From: Paragorgia papillata
Lineage: Eukaryota > Cnidaria > Anthozoa > Scleralcyonacea > Coralliidae
Assembly: GCA_035771165.1 (NCBI GenBank)
Contig: JAWNZC010000367.1
Coordinates: 1,584,001-1,648,000, forward strand
DNA length: 64,000 nt
Direction: 5' to 3'
The notes under the pieces are model-generated. The model ran no database searches and had not been told where the DNA came from. It worked only from the letters and a program-made list of their open reading frames with translations. Within the stretch, counting starts at the first letter, position 1. Each line of letters starts with the position of its first letter. Position numbers and translations under genes: made by a program. Below, piece by piece: positions 24,201 through 31,092 of the stretch.

Positions 24201-26671
24201 ATTGTTCTTAAGTTCATCCTGTGGCAGCAAGTTGTCTTGTTTGTGCATGAATTTTCACTCCACCTTACCCCCATGACACACCATTTGTTGTTGTGAAATA
24301 CAGAGATTTACTGATTAATGTACTGGTATATTTCATGTTTACAGGTTCATGCTCAATTTTTGTTCCTACAGAAAGTTTTCTGGAAACCTTCTTCATGATA
24401 AACATTTCTTACCAGGTCCCAACCACATGCAGGTTTCACAAATTAAAGAGCAAGGGAAAGTGGGTATTAAAGTTGCACAACAGAATTGCCTCGGTCACTT
24501 GAGTTTTATTTTGGGATCTTTTACATTACTTTAAAATACATTTTAAAGCTGTGTAGTACTCTTTGATTAATATTACAAAGATATTAAAGCTAGAAGTCTA
24601 TGTAACAAAATGCATTGGTGATATAATTATTGAGAGGAGAATTGTATCACTATTGGGCGCAGTAGCTTTTTGCAAGAAATTATCAGAAGGGGGTTTTTGA
24701 TGAAAATGATTCAACTCCTTTCCCTCCTGTGCCACCCAAAATGCCCCCTTCTTTATTTTACTCTGATGCCAGATGATTTTACTCATCAAGTTGGAACCTC
24801 TAGGAAAGAAAGGGTTCTGATGTGTTAATTGTCCTAGTATTGTATTAGGGGCTGATTATATTAGCCGGACTAGCCCGGTTAACTTGGCTCACGCGATTGA
24901 TTAGGATCTCGCTGTGGTTTTGAAACTCGCATAATTGCATAAACTAAATCTACAAAGAATAATTGGTTTCGTTTGGATGAAAACGAATCCTAACGTTGAT
25001 TAAAATCTACTTTTGCGTCCGAGGAAAGAATTTCGTCACACGAGTCAGCTGGGCTAGCCCGGTTCATGTAATCAGCGCCTAAATCTTCCTTGATTTTAGT
25101 GCAGTCATTTATTGCTATTTTATGCATGTTATTTTATTAGTGACTTATAGTGCATGTATAATATAGATCTGGTATGGAACTTAATATTGGACTTATTGAG
25201 TCCTGTTGTCCGTTCCAACAAACGGAAAAAGAAACATACGGAAAAGTTGTCGTAAAAGGTCTTTTACCATTTCCGACGAGTTCTTTCAAATACACGAGTT
25301 TCGAATCTCAACTGCGCATCAGAATGACGCGTTCTGAATCGGGATAAAACTCATTTCAGTTCATAACATCTAGCTGAGGTCTCCGTATAATTGAGTTCGG
25401 AAATTTAAATGCAATGCAAATGAATACTATCAGTCTTTGCCTGCATGATGTTATGAAGTGAAATGAGTTTTATCCCGATTCAGAACTGAGATTTGAAAGT
25501 CGTGTATTGGACGAACTTAATCTATGTTGCCAACGCCGTTTATTCTTATTTTTGAACTCAGCTCGTGACCCCTAAACTAAACTAAAAAATATTCTTGGTT
25601 TATTTTCTAGATGTTTTTGATAATTGTCTTGTTTTGTTTGGCTTTTGCTTCCATCTTCTACTTGCTTCTGGCTGAGTATGACAGATACCGTAGCTTTCCT
25701 CTCGCCGTTATAAGCACCTTTGTTTCCATGCTTGGAGATTTTAACTACGATGATCTATTCGCCGAGGTTGGCTACCATCGCAACTTTTACAACTTTAAGT
25801 TGGCCGCTTTTGTTGTATTCTTGTTGATTATGGGCGTGGTTGTAAATAATGTTCTCATTGGTTTGGCTGTTGGCGATACAGACTACGTGATAAACCAAGC
25901 CAAAGTGCAGAGATTGAGACAACAGGTATAAGTTCAGTTGCTTTAGTTTAGTTTTAAACGAATTCAGACATCATCATAATTCTCATCATCATCATTTTCC
26001 TCATCATCATTATCATCATCATCAACATCATTATCTTCTTTATCATCATCATCTTCACTGTCATCACGATCATTATTATTATCATCATCATCATCATTAT
26101 CATCATCATCATTATCATTATCATCATTGCACTTTTTTCGCGCTCTCAACTTTCCGCGTGAACACATGCATAACTCGATAGAGCACGCCAACCATGAACC
26201 ATTTCCTAATAATCTATAGGTGCGACGTCAGAGCTCAGCGCTATGACAAATTCTCTGTATGCCAACAATTAACTAATAAAAATACACACTAAACGGGAGT
26301 ATAAATCAGGCTAATTGTGCAGTTTCTTTCTGTAGGCCAAGTTTATTATTCAAGTTGAATCATCAATGTTTAGCAAAATTCCTTGCTGCAAAATGGAAAC
26401 AGAAACGATATACACAGAGTACCCAAACCGCGAACTTACATTCACATGGAGTTTAAAAAGGCTTATGTTCGGCGAAGGAAATTTGTTGGACAAGGCGGAA
26501 TATGAAGATGCAAATGAAGATGACGGAGACGACAAAATTACTGAGGAAAAAGTGGAAGAGATTGTGAAGTCAGCGTTGGAAATATACCATAAGCAAATGG
26601 TCGAAGAGTTGAAACAACTTCACTTTGGTTTGATCGCAGAAATCAATCAATCAAGAAAAACTGAGCACTGA
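3063..26671 (+). CDS. TRPA1: TRPA-type (TRPA1-like) transient receptor potential cation channel, 5'-partial, ten exons
   Basis: Exons: 3063-3225, 4576-4662, 6525-6775, 7931-8225, 11032-11197, 13110-13331, 15995-16140, 19010-19249, 25611-25925, 26336-26671. All introns are GT-AG and all phases agree, giving about 739 residues to the TGA at 26669-26671. The first ~265 residues are ankyrin repeats ([46 protein letters not shown]). Then come the TRPA pre-S1 linker, S1-S4, S5, a pore loop with [13 protein letters not shown]6 ending VLIGLAVGD, and a C-terminal coiled coil. The LGD filter and the LIGLAVGD motif are TRPA hallmarks. The family forms tetrameric plasma-membrane, Ca-permeable channels for chemical or thermal sensing. 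TRPA proteins usually have 14-17 ankyrin repeats; about 8 are seen, so the N-terminus is missing from the model. Which TRPA subfamily it belongs to is not resolved. Its introns are full of mobile elements. Confidence 0.93.
3560..4290. repeat. Minisatellite, TTTTTGCTTATTTG-type, about 730 bp
   Basis: About 50 imperfect copies of a 12-14-base T-rich unit (TTTGCTTATTTG) lie in the intron between ankyrin exons A and B. Higher-order blocks with TTTTTTTGTTTATTTTG recur. The long low-complexity open frames across it are not genes. Confidence 0.95.
4472..4563. repeat. (ATT)n microsatellite abutting a 3' splice site
   Basis: About 30 ATT units ending only 12 bases before the acceptor of the next TRPA exon (AG at 4574-4575). 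Confidence 0.95.
4576..4662 (+). CDS. TRPA1: TRPA exon B (ankyrin region)
   Basis: Twenty-nine codons in phase 0 on both sides, acceptor TGTAG and donor GTATTG. It contains the ankyrin helix motif [12 protein letters not shown]. Confidence 0.9.
4663..5778. other. TRPA intron, unique sequence
   Basis: No exon, RNA gene or known element was recognised between exon B and the palindrome at 5779. The short open frames at 5219-5431 and 5488-5688 show no family signature. Confidence 0.5.
5779..6061. repeat. Palindromic TIR element (family P1)
   Basis: The two ~120-bp halves are inverted copies, meeting around GGTTATTTGCATAT. Each holds the family phrase around TCTCAAGAACGAAG...AAACTG. Further whole or half copies are at 15.83, 19.75, 20.56, 52.03, 59.58, 60.11 and 63.64 kb. 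Confidence 0.8.
6525..6775 (+). CDS. TRPA1: TRPA exon C (two to three ankyrin repeats)
   Basis: Acceptor TTTAAG, donor GTATG; 83 codons plus two bases (phase 2). It encodes [13 protein letters not shown] and [14 protein letters not shown], both matching the ankyrin TPLHxAA core. Confidence 0.95.
6701..7040 (+). repeat. Tandem duplication of the 3' end of TRPA exon C plus intron
   Basis: Unit 1 (6701-6876) holds the last ~75 bases of exon C, its donor and ~100 bases of intron. Unit 2 (6877-7040) repeats all of this with about 10% change, including an intact second donor (GAAACGTATG at 6950). Unit 2 has no clear acceptor at its start, so it reads as a partial exon copy, not a used exon. Confidence 0.9.
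7043..7133. repeat. (TTCAG)n/(TTTAG)n microsatellite
   Basis: Five-base units shift from TTCAG to TTTAG part-way. TTTAG is also the tail repeat of the SINEs at 20.8, 33.4 and 44.8 kb, so this may be a SINE tail whose body was lost. Confidence 0.9.
7488..7825. repeat. Dispersed TIR-like repeat (family P2), copy 1
   Basis: Matches 29290-29640 over most of its length, including TTATATCAACGATTTCAGC and GTTTACAAGGGTCTAAAAT. Both ends carry GCCATTATTGAATA/TATTCAATAATGC inverted motifs. A ~45-bp unit around ACACTGCAATATTTTTAAT is tandemly doubled in this copy only. Confidence 0.8.
7931..8225 (+). CDS. TRPA1: TRPA exon D (three ankyrin repeats)
   Basis: Acceptor TTTCTAG, donor GTAAGT. Its first base completes the split Thr codon from exon C, then 98 codons end in phase 0. 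It holds [25 protein letters not shown] and [12 protein letters not shown]. These are the best-preserved repeats of the gene. Confidence 0.96.
8285..8720. repeat. Palindromic TIR repeats (family P3), two adjacent copies
   Basis: Inverted arms around TGTTTTATCAGATATAAAGACACGAGGCGAAG and a second unit near 8590-8710 with AACGGCTT arms. Related copies are at 15.57, 28.80, 55.95, 58.76, 58.91, 59.2 and 62.84 kb. They share a ...GTTTCATCAGGGG...CGAGGCCGAAGGCCGAG...-type hairpin. Confidence 0.75.
8926..9254. repeat. Compound tetranucleotide microsatellite (AAAT/AAAC/ACAG)n
   Basis: Runs of AAAC, then ACAG, then AAAT with point variants, in an intron of the TRPA gene. Confidence 0.95.
9290..9500 (-). 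pseudogene. Non-LTR retrotransposon pol 3' end (CR1/L2/Jockey-type), relic
   Basis: The minus strand reads [16 protein letters not shown], an in-frame stop, then [18 protein letters not shown]. This matches the W-N-x-L-P...FK-x-x-L...Y tail typical of non-LTR reverse-transcriptase proteins. Only about 60 codons remain. Confidence 0.7.
10036..10511. repeat. TIR element, about 475 bp, non-coding
   Basis: Ends are inverted copies: GTTATATACCAAAGAC at 10036 and GTCTTTGGTATATAAC ending at 10511. The 103-codon open frame inside (10079-10390) has no recognisable domain. Confidence 0.6.
10514..10622. repeat. Hairpin of ~50-bp arms
   Basis: ACGCTTGTTGACT... pairs with ...AGTCAACAAGTGT. The inner arms CGAGTTTTACGAACCCGAAGGC and GCCTTCGGGTCCGTAAAACTCG leave only a few bases of loop. 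It starts 3 bp after the preceding TIR element. Confidence 0.85.
10664..10842. repeat. (ATTC)n / (ATTCC)n microsatellite
   Basis: Mixed ATTC and ATTCC units, 170-180 bp, upstream of the TRPA linker exon. Confidence 0.95.
11032..11197 (+). CDS. TRPA1: TRPA exon E (post-ankyrin, pre-S1 linker)
   Basis: Acceptor CGTTTAG, donor GTAATT. It starts in phase 0 and ends in phase 1, exactly bridging exon D (phase 0) and exon F (needs one base). It encodes ...[14 protein letters not shown]...[12 protein letters not shown]. This aligns with the TRPA linker pattern M/L-P-x-x-x-x-LLD...Y-F-x-L just before the pre-S1 helix. The open frame is too short to stand out alone; the phase fit is what supports it. 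Confidence 0.88.
11797..12000 (+). pseudogene. RecQ-like DNA helicase fragment inside a transposon
   Basis: About 65 codons after an acceptor-like [26 protein letters not shown] is followed by LPTRFGKS, which resembles the Q-region and Walker A (LPTGxGKS) of superfamily-2 RecQ-like helicases, with the second Gly changed to Arg. No other helicase motif follows because the frame runs into the palindrome at 11999. It is a captured or leftover gene piece, not a working gene. Confidence 0.7.
11999..12176. repeat. Head-to-head palindrome of a dispersed repeat (family P4)
   Basis: Arms AACAATGGAAATATAGTAAGG... and its complement enclose two inverted copies of ...CTCGAAACGTTAGA...TTTCGGCAGTATATCTAACCTTAC. 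Single copies are at 20440-20535 and 22060-22145. Confidence 0.9.
12590..13109. other. TRPA intron with a small inverted repeat
   Basis: Segments around 12655-12720 (GCCCCAGACCAAGCATACACG...GCATCGATCTCCA) and 12800-12855 (TGGAGATCGATGC...CACGAGGCGTGTGTGGTCTGGG) are inverted copies, so a short TIR repeat is present. No exon was recognised. Confidence 0.5.
13110..13331 (+). CDS. TRPA1: TRPA exon F (pre-S1 helix and S1)
   Basis: Acceptor TTTCAG, donor GTAAAG; enters needing one base and leaves with one. It encodes [16 protein letters not shown] and [16 protein letters not shown], the TRPA pre-S1 helix pattern (N/HPxCxxYLxxKW). This is followed by the hydrophobic S1 [18 protein letters not shown]. 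Confidence 0.94.
13383..13740. repeat. Three-block compound microsatellite (GGTT)n-(CGTT)n-(TTTG)n
   Basis: About 42 GGTT units, then 16 CGTT units, then 30 TTTG units, almost without interruption, starting ~50 bp after the donor of the S1 exon. Open frames across it are translation artefacts. Confidence 0.97.
13820..14189. mobile_element. 370-bp TIR element (family P5), complete copy
   Basis: Starts AAGGAGCTTAAGCAA and ends TTGCTTAAGCTCCCT. The body matches 56227-58186 after removing that copy's insertion. No coding capacity. A 3-bp ATT flanks both ends. Confidence 0.85.
14530..14720. repeat. TIR-like repeat with GTTTACACGA motifs
   Basis: Several inverted GGGTTGACCC/GGGTCAACCC and TTTACACGA phrases resemble the ends of the element at 58194-58590. 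Confidence 0.5.
15211..15295 (-). repeat. 5S-rRNA-derived SINE fragment
   Basis: The minus strand contains GTCAGTACTTGGATGGGTGAC, close to the internal promoter end of 5S rRNA (GTTAGTACTTGGATGGGAGACC). Fuller copies are near 41.6 and 50.0 kb. Confidence 0.65.
15570..15930. repeat. Palindromic repeats: P3-type unit followed by half of P1
   Basis: 15575-15815 has arms TACCAGGGGTTGCAAACACTCGAG / CTCTCGTGTTTGTAACCCCTGGTA. It encloses three near-identical ~65-bp inner units (CACTCGAGAACAACAAAAATCAC...). 15835-15930 is a half copy of family P1. Confidence 0.8.
15995..16140 (+). CDS. TRPA1: TRPA exon G (S1-S2 loop and S2)
   Basis: Acceptor TTTTGTAG, donor GTATAC. It joins exon F through a split Asp codon and ends in phase 0 (49 codons). 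After the extracellular loop comes the S2 helix [20 protein letters not shown]. Confidence 0.9.
16240..16836. repeat. TIR element, about 600 bp, non-coding
   Basis: Left end GTGTTTGTGAAGTGAAAAA and right end TTTTTCACTTCACAGACAC are inverted. Inner arms GGAATGTAATCACGTG / CACGTGATTACATTCC also pair. A further end piece is at 17325-17355. Confidence 0.75.
16909..17275. repeat. Minisatellite, about nine units of ~40 bp
   Basis: Repeated phrase GACGCTCTAATGCGCAACCTTTCGAATGCTA-x-AGCCA. Central units are nearly identical and outer units are more diverged, as expected for arrays homogenised from the middle. Confidence 0.9.
17386..17552. repeat. Diverged copy of family P5
   Basis: Shares CGACGACGTTCTTGAGAAC...GAATGAATAA and TTTTCACGTCTT...GACGACG with the element at 13820-14189. 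Confidence 0.6.
17553..18600. other. TRPA intron, nothing recognised
   Basis: No exon, RNA gene or clear repeat seen, apart from a possible P5 end at ~18325-18355 (GCCGTCGTCGCCCTA...). Confidence 0.5.
18605..18905. repeat. TIR repeat interrupted by a small TTAACCC element (18711-18829)
   Basis: Outer ends share GTATTACATGGACCGGG-type and complementary ...CCATGTAATCG... phrases. The 119-bp inner unit begins TTAACCCTTTATTGGCC and ends GGCCAGTAAAGGGTTAA and contains CTTGACGAGATAAATCGTCTGGCG. Related units are at 40503-40616 and 60296-60394, with half units near 2.73, 34.68 and 60.84 kb. Confidence 0.8.
19010..19249 (+). CDS. TRPA1: TRPA exon H (S3, S4, S4-S5 linker)
   Basis: Acceptor CTCTTTCAG, donor GTTAGT; 80 codons, phase 0 both ends. 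[18 protein letters not shown] is S3 and [18 protein letters not shown] is S4. It ends with [14 protein letters not shown], the S4-S5 linker pattern of TRPA (I/V-x-L-x-x-V-x-KTL). Confidence 0.95.
19755..20745. repeat. Pair of inverted P1 arms flanking ~650 bp
   Basis: 19760-19910 and 20560-20745 are inverted copies (TTTGCAGTTTTTGGTTTCCTTGC...). The interior has two ~75-bp near-identical units at ~20020-20090 and ~20120-20190 (ACACTTCTGAAGAC/TGCTGTTTTTGT). At 20440-20535 it has a P4 repeat with CTGACGAAGGGCC...CTCGAAACG. Confidence 0.75.
20822..21175 (-). repeat. tRNA-derived SINE with (TTTAG)n tail
   Basis: On the minus strand an A-box-like TAGTGGTTAGCGCACGTG and B-box-like GGTTTGATTCCTGC lie at the 5' end, and a (TTTAG)~20 tail (20826-20930 as CTAAA) at the 3' end. 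It is about 340 bp and matches copies at 33.45 and 44.81 kb. Confidence 0.85.
21185..21540 (+). pseudogene. Non-LTR reverse transcriptase C-terminal fragment
   Basis: Reading with one frame change gives [33 protein letters not shown] GSEIWAPQ and [17 protein letters not shown], a highly typical order for the thumb/C-terminal region of CR1/Jockey-clade pol. It is relic and lies just beyond the SINE head, inside a TRPA intron. Confidence 0.8.
22060..22410. repeat. P4 repeat copy followed by an inverted-repeat pair
   Basis: 22060-22145 repeats the CTCGAAACGTTAGA...TTTCGGC...ACTATATTTCGA phrase. 22205-22230 (GAGGGTTGTATATAGCATACAGCCC) pairs with 22365-22395 (GGGCTGTATCCGATATACAGCCCTC). The GCTGCGTAGGCAGTGTTG phrase at 21840 recurs inverted at 12185. 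Confidence 0.65.
22411..24840. other. TRPA intron; no recognised exon
   Basis: No domain-bearing exon. The stretch 23100-23235 ends in a consensus donor (AAAAG|GTAAGA) and is less AT-rich, so it could be an untranslated first exon of an unseen transcript. The 99-codon minus frame at 23700-23999 has no family signature. Confidence 0.4.
24847..25081. repeat. TIR element (family P6), copy 1
   Basis: Ends AGGGGCTGATTATATTAGCC and GGGCTAGCCCGGTTCATG...AATCAGCGCCT are inverted. The first ~110 bp recur at 28206-28340, where the other end is lost. Confidence 0.75.
25285..25530. repeat. Palindromic repeat
   Basis: ATACACGAGTTTCGAATCTCA... and ...TGAGATTTGAAAGTCGTGTAT are inverted, as are CGGGATAAAACTCATTTCA / TGAAATGAGTTTTATCCCG. 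Confidence 0.8.
25611..25925 (+). CDS. TRPA1: TRPA exon I (S5, pore loop, S6, TRP-like helix)
   Basis: Acceptor TTTTCTAG, donor GTATAA; 105 codons in phase 0. S5 is [19 protein letters not shown]. The pore helix and filter read [16 protein letters not shown], with the conserved Asp of the TRPA filter kept. S6 ends [15 protein letters not shown], then a helix [10 protein letters not shown]. This is the most diagnostic exon of the gene. Confidence 0.97.
25970..26127. repeat. (ATC)n-type microsatellite
   Basis: Interrupted CAT/ATC trinucleotides in the last TRPA intron, giving an acidic low-complexity frame on the minus strand that is not a gene. Confidence 0.95.
26336..26671 (+). CDS. TRPA1: TRPA exon J (C-terminal domain, stop)
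   Basis: Acceptor TTCTGTAG; 111 codons then TGA. The start [10 protein letters not shown] and PNRELTFTW segments resemble the post-S6 region of TRPA. An acidic stretch ([14 protein letters not shown]) leads into a helix [20 protein letters not shown] with heptad-like spacing, the expected place of the TRPA1 tetramer coiled coil. Confidence 0.88.
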   Translation, partial: AKFIIQVESSMFSKIPCCKMETETIYTEYPNRELTFTWSLKRLMFGEGNLLDKAEYEDANEDDGDDKITEEKVEEIVKSALEIYHKQMVEELKQLHFGLIAEINQSRKTEH

Positions 26672-28205
26672 AGACACACTTGCACTGCGCGTCAACGATT
26701 TTATTTTGTAACTCTCACGGGGAACAAGTTTGAACATAATGCACCGCTATATACGCACTATATTTGTATCCTGCCGCCATGTTCTTGTAGATGGAGAGGG
26801 GAAAGGGGAATGCAGACGGGAAAAAAGAGAACCTCCACCACTGATCTCTAAAAAAAGACTGGATCGAGTAACTCATTGTTCCTAATTAGGCCGTCAGAAA
26901 GTGAAGCTCGTAAAATGTCCATTTGGTCCATTGCTAATGGCGCCGGCCAGGCAATCGTAGAGGTAGATCCGAATACGAAGATGGATAAGTCGGGACACAA
27001 TAGTGTGTTTTGGTGGTAAAAGAACGAGAACAAACTCCTTAGCGACATTTCATACATGCAGTTGGTCTTTTCTACCTACCATAGTTAATAAAAAATGTAC
27101 ATGGTTTGGAAGCTCGCCAAACTTCAAAGCGGTTAACAATCAAGGTACGATTCATGTTGAAAGGTACTTGAAGGTGCCAAATCCTTTGTTTTAGGTTTAT
27201 TAATATTTAAACAGTACGGTTGGGTGATTGAACTCAAACGTTGCTGTTGGATGATTGCATTATACAGAAAACACAATATGTTCAGTAACCGTGAAAGTGC
27301 AAAAATTTCCATAAACCTGAACAAAAACATAAAACAATGACTTTTGTTGAGCTTCCAAACCATAATTTCTATTAACTATGTACCTACCTATTGTTCGAGC
27401 GAACTCGCACATCGTTAACTATTTCACCATTCTTCTCTGTCATCCCTGAGCACTTTTAGTTTTTCTATCGTTAACCCAGTGTCATATCTCAACTGGGCTA
27501 CGTATGTAATTGATAGTCTTCCCTTTTTTCTCTTTCCTTGCTTTGGTTTCCATATAAGCACCTTGCAGATCAGTTCAGTCTTACTTCTCCAACTGTGTCC
27601 TCTGAACTAAAGCCTCTGTGTACCATACAGCTCTTTGTTGGTTTTGTGTTCTTTCCATGATACATTTAATACAACTCTGAGCATTCTTGTGTAGTTTCCG
27701 CCAAGTCGGTCTCTCATTTTCTTAGTAAGTGTCCTTAATAAGTGAAGTTGGCCTTTTAGTGATGGCGAATTCTGGCTTCGTTTTCCAAACTAATGTTTTG
27801 TTTCTCGATCCAGTTCTTTTTAGAGGTCATTGGCCTGCATTGGAGCTATATATATACTGTAGGTAATTTACATCATGGCCATAACGGTGTACCATCTTCA
27901 TCCTATGAAAAGTTAATTAGCTCTATTCTTATTCAAATATTTCCTAGTGTTTTGCTACGCCAATGGGTCATCGATTACGTAAGTAAAACGATTCATGAAT
28001 CGAATTTTAGATATCTGCGTCGTAAATCATGACGCAAAAGTCTCATTAGTCGGTTTGCCAAATCTTAAAGTGTTAAATTCCCTTATTCATAATAGTGGAT
28101 ATTATGTTATACTGAATTATCAAAAGGCAAAAGATCGGATTTTGAAATAAAATTTGAAACGGCGAAAAAAGTACACAGTCAAAGCTCCATCTAGCTATAG
28201 ACTTT
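26672..28205. other. 3' flank of TRPA with one TIR repeat (27070-27395)
   Basis: CTACCATAGTTAATAAAA...TGGTTTGGAAGCTC near 27075-27115 is inverted at 27350-27395 (GAGCTTCCAAACCATAA...ACTATGTAC). An AATAAA at ~27086 lies too far from the stop and inside the repeat to be called as the polyadenylation signal. No gene recognised. Confidence 0.5.
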
Positions 28206-28340
28206 TAGGTGCTGATTACATGAGCCGGGCTAGCCCGGTTAACTTGGCTCACGCGATTGATTGGGATCTAATTCTTACTATGGTTTTAAAACTCGCATAA
28301 ACTAAATTTACAAAGAAGCGTTGGTTTAGTTTAGATGTAA
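28206..28340. repeat. P6 element, truncated copy
   Basis: AGGTGCTGATTACATGAGCC... and GTTAACTTGGCTCACGCGATTGATT match 24847-24960. Confidence 0.7.
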
Positions 28341-28704
28341 ACAAATATAAACGTTAGAAAAAAGACTTATCATGCTTGTGCTGTCGCGTGATCTGTTCAG
28401 CTTGGCAATCAGACGAAAAGCGCGCGAGAGAAGCAACTGTCTTTGATTTGCGTTTTTTGAACGTTTTTTTCGTTCTGAGGGAGTGATTTTCTTTACATTT
28501 TGAACTGAAATGTATAATAGAACAATTATTGAATTCAACTTTTTGATATTAAGGTCTCAGACCGCATTATCACACATACATGATAACACAGACTTCAACC
28601 TTGATAATTCTTGACATCAAAAACGTTTATTATACGGTACAATTAAAAAAAATCCCTGTTCACTTTCATGATATCCCCACAACAATAATAATATGAAAAA
28701 TCTG

Positions 28705-28795
28705 ACTGTCCCAACCGGGAATCGAAGCCAAGGTCTCCGAATCAACGCATCGGCGCTCTGACCGCTGAGCTACTGAGACACGGTCAGGACACTCA
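28705..28795 (-). repeat. tRNA-derived SINE head (second family)
   Basis: Minus strand: CAGTAGCTCAGCGGTCAGAGCG (A box) ... GGCTTCGATTCCC (B box). It is tRNA-like but the acceptor arms do not pair. Related copies: 29690-29766 (-), 30185-30262 (+), 48487-48568 (+). Confidence 0.75.
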
Positions 28796-28799
28796 GAGA

Positions 28800-28961
28800 T
28801 GTAATATATCAACAACGAGTTTGAGTGTTTCATCAGGGGATCAAAACACGAGAAAACAACAACAAAATAAAGCATGAAGCCGAAGGCCGAGTGGTTTTAT
28901 TGTTTTCGAGTGTTTGGATTCCCCTGATGAAACACGATAAACGAGTTGTTGATATGGCATC

Positions 28962-28962
<1 letters not shown>
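28800..28962. repeat. Palindromic P3 repeat
   Basis: AACAACGAGTTTGAGTGTTTCATCAGGGG... pairs with ...CCCCTGATGAAACACGATAAACGAGTTGTT. The central GAAGCCGAAGGCCGAGTGG forms the loop. Confidence 0.85.

Positions 28963-28965
<3 letters not shown>

Positions 28966-29050
<85 letters not shown>
28966..29050. repeat. (AATC)n microsatellite
   Basis: About 21 uninterrupted CAAT/AATC units directly after the palindrome. Confidence 0.97.
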
Positions 29051-29053
<3 letters not shown>

Positions 29054-29289
29054 TCTTTATTTAAACACAGTATCACTTCATGCTCGAGCGATTTCAATTG
29101 AAAAAAAAACAAACAAAAAAACCCCAACAAAATTTAAAATAAACCCTCATGAGATTTTATTCATGAATTATCTCTGATTATCTCATGAATTATTAATGAG
29201 TTTGAGATATTTAAATATTCACCGTTCTTCTTAAGGCTCTACAGCGGAGCTCCTTGAATGACTTCCTCAAATAGCGAAACTACACTCGC

Positions 29290-29640
29290 AGCTCTTGTAT
29301 ATATAATTACTGACCCTTATCAAAATTCTTCTCGGTCTGCATTATATCAACGATTTCAGCCAGCACACGGCAATATTTTTAATATTGCAGCCAGCATGTT
29401 TACAAGCCTTTCGTTTCTCGTTTACAAGGGTCTAAAATCAGCGTTTCTTTAATATTCATTTGATGACATTTGAGATTTAATTGATTTTACCAAACAGAAA
29501 CTATGACAGGGTCGGTAATTATAATAGATAATCACTTCGGCGAAATGGCATTATTGAATATATTGCAGCCAGCTCGAGCTACGCCTATTCAGCCAGCTGC
29601 AATACTTATTCAATAATGCCGTTGCATGCCGGAGGCTTCA
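29290..29640. repeat. Dispersed repeat (family P2), copy 2
   Basis: Colinear with 7488-7825, but with one rather than two TGCAATATTTTTAATATTGCAG units. Confidence 0.8.
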
Positions 29641-29689
29641 AAACAATTTTGAAACTAAGAGAGGTTTTAAGAAATAATATATATAATCT

Positions 29690-29766
29690 GACTGTTCTAA
29701 CCATGAATCGAACTCGTGCAATGCTGAATCAGCGCTCTGACCACTGAGTTATCGAGACACGGTCAG
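29690..29766 (-). repeat. tRNA-derived SINE head
   Basis: Minus strand GTCTCGATAACTCAGTGGTCAGAGCGC...; same family as 28705-28795, more decayed. Confidence 0.65.
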
Positions 29767-29769
29767 AGA

Positions 29770-30460
29770 TTTTTATATTTAAAAGGCCTGGCTTTCAACA
29801 TTTCATTCAACATTGTTGAATTCAACATGTTGAAAGCGTTTGGCCACCCCATGTTGAACGTTGTTCAATGGTGTTGAATGATGTTGAACGAAATTTGAAC
29901 ATGTTCAAATTTTCGTTCAACACGCGTTCAACATTTCTATTGTTCTCAAAATGTTGAAAGGTGTTAAACGCATTTGGCCACGTTTCATTCAACTTTGTTG
30001 AACAGAGACATGCGCCATGCGGGATATTGTTAGAGTGAGAGCGGGCTTCCCCTTGTTTGCCATACAACAAATTTCAATAAATATTATATTTGCTATACAT
30101 CTACCTCGTCGCAAATATGAATAAATCCATTTTTTCGAGATACTTGAGAAAAATAACGATCTCTGACTGATCCTGACTGCGTGTCCAAATAGCTCAGTAG
30201 TCAGAGCACCGATGCGTTGATTCGGAGACCTTGCATGGGTTCCGTTCCCAGTTGGAACAATCAAATTTTTCATATTATTATTGTATTAAATCCTCTCTTA
30301 GTTTCAAAAAGTTATTCTGAACTGAAGCATCTTGTATACAAGAGCTGTGAGTAGCTCCGATGAAGTCGTTCAAGAGGCTCAGCTCTTCCTTGTGAAGAAC
30401 GGCGACGTCTAAGACCTGGCCAAACACTTTCAACATCGCATTCAACAGCATTGAACATTA
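29770..30460. repeat. TIR repeat rich in TTCAACA, containing a SINE head (30185-30262, +)
   Basis: GGCCTGGCTTTCAACATTTCATTCAAC near the left end is inverted at ~30413-30455 (...CCTGGCCAAACACTTTCAACATCGC...), with many inner TTCAAC/GTTGAA pairs. The SINE head inside reads ATAGCTCAGTAGTCAGAGCACCGATGCG on +. Confidence 0.65.
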
Positions 30461-30681
30461 ATTTTATTTTTTTTTCATCATATTGGGATTCTACGTGCTG
30501 TAATACATATATAAAGCGGAAAATGTAATTTGCCTTGAGTTGACCCTTAACATGCGTCACTCTAACGTAGCTCCACGTGACCAGAATTCGCTCACCTTAA
30601 TGTCTAATCGTGCTTCCGCGGGCTTGTATTTGCTGTTCTCAAATTCAATCTTTCGTTGTCAAGTGGTTGAAGGTGTGGTTC

Positions 30682-31092
30682 TTATTCCACATTGTTGCAA
30701 ACTTTACTTATTACTGATGTCACCAGGTCTCGAATTCCATCATGCCTCTGCGCCACAAAACCACCCTTCTTACATGACAGGGAATGGTTGATGGAAATAC
30801 TCTCACCACATGGACAATAACTTGGTAAATCGGACAACGGTAAATTGTAGCGCAGACGTAGGGAGTCTCTAAATTCTTGTTTGTTCAAACAAAGGCCCTG
30901 ATCCTCAAGTGGCATTGCATTTAGCCACGAGCTGGCTCCCTTATCCCTTGCTTGATTCACTTGTGGTAATAGGTCTGAAGGTAGAGAAGCGTCAATTCTT
31001 TCCCTTTTTAATTTAAGATATGTGGCTTTCAATTTCAGTTGATTATTTTTCATATCTTCTATTGGTGGCTCGCTTTGTTTCATCATCGTACT
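30682..31092 (-). pseudogene. Non-LTR-type pol C-terminal segment, part 2
   Basis: An open 134-codon minus frame with KGASSWLNAMPLEDQGLCLN, RLRYNLPLSDLPSYCPCG, a C-x-C...H...C cluster (CPCGESISINHSLSC) and GGFVAQRHDGIRDL. This arrangement is common at the C-terminus of reverse-transcriptase polyproteins in invertebrate genomes (known from memory of such families; clade not assigned). It continues part 1 at 31556-31866 across an inserted element. Confidence 0.7.

Noticed and set aside
28705..30262. Functional tRNA genes at the three GCTCAG...TTCGATTCC sites
   Set aside because: They share SINE bodies and poor acceptor stems; copies differ from each other like repeats.
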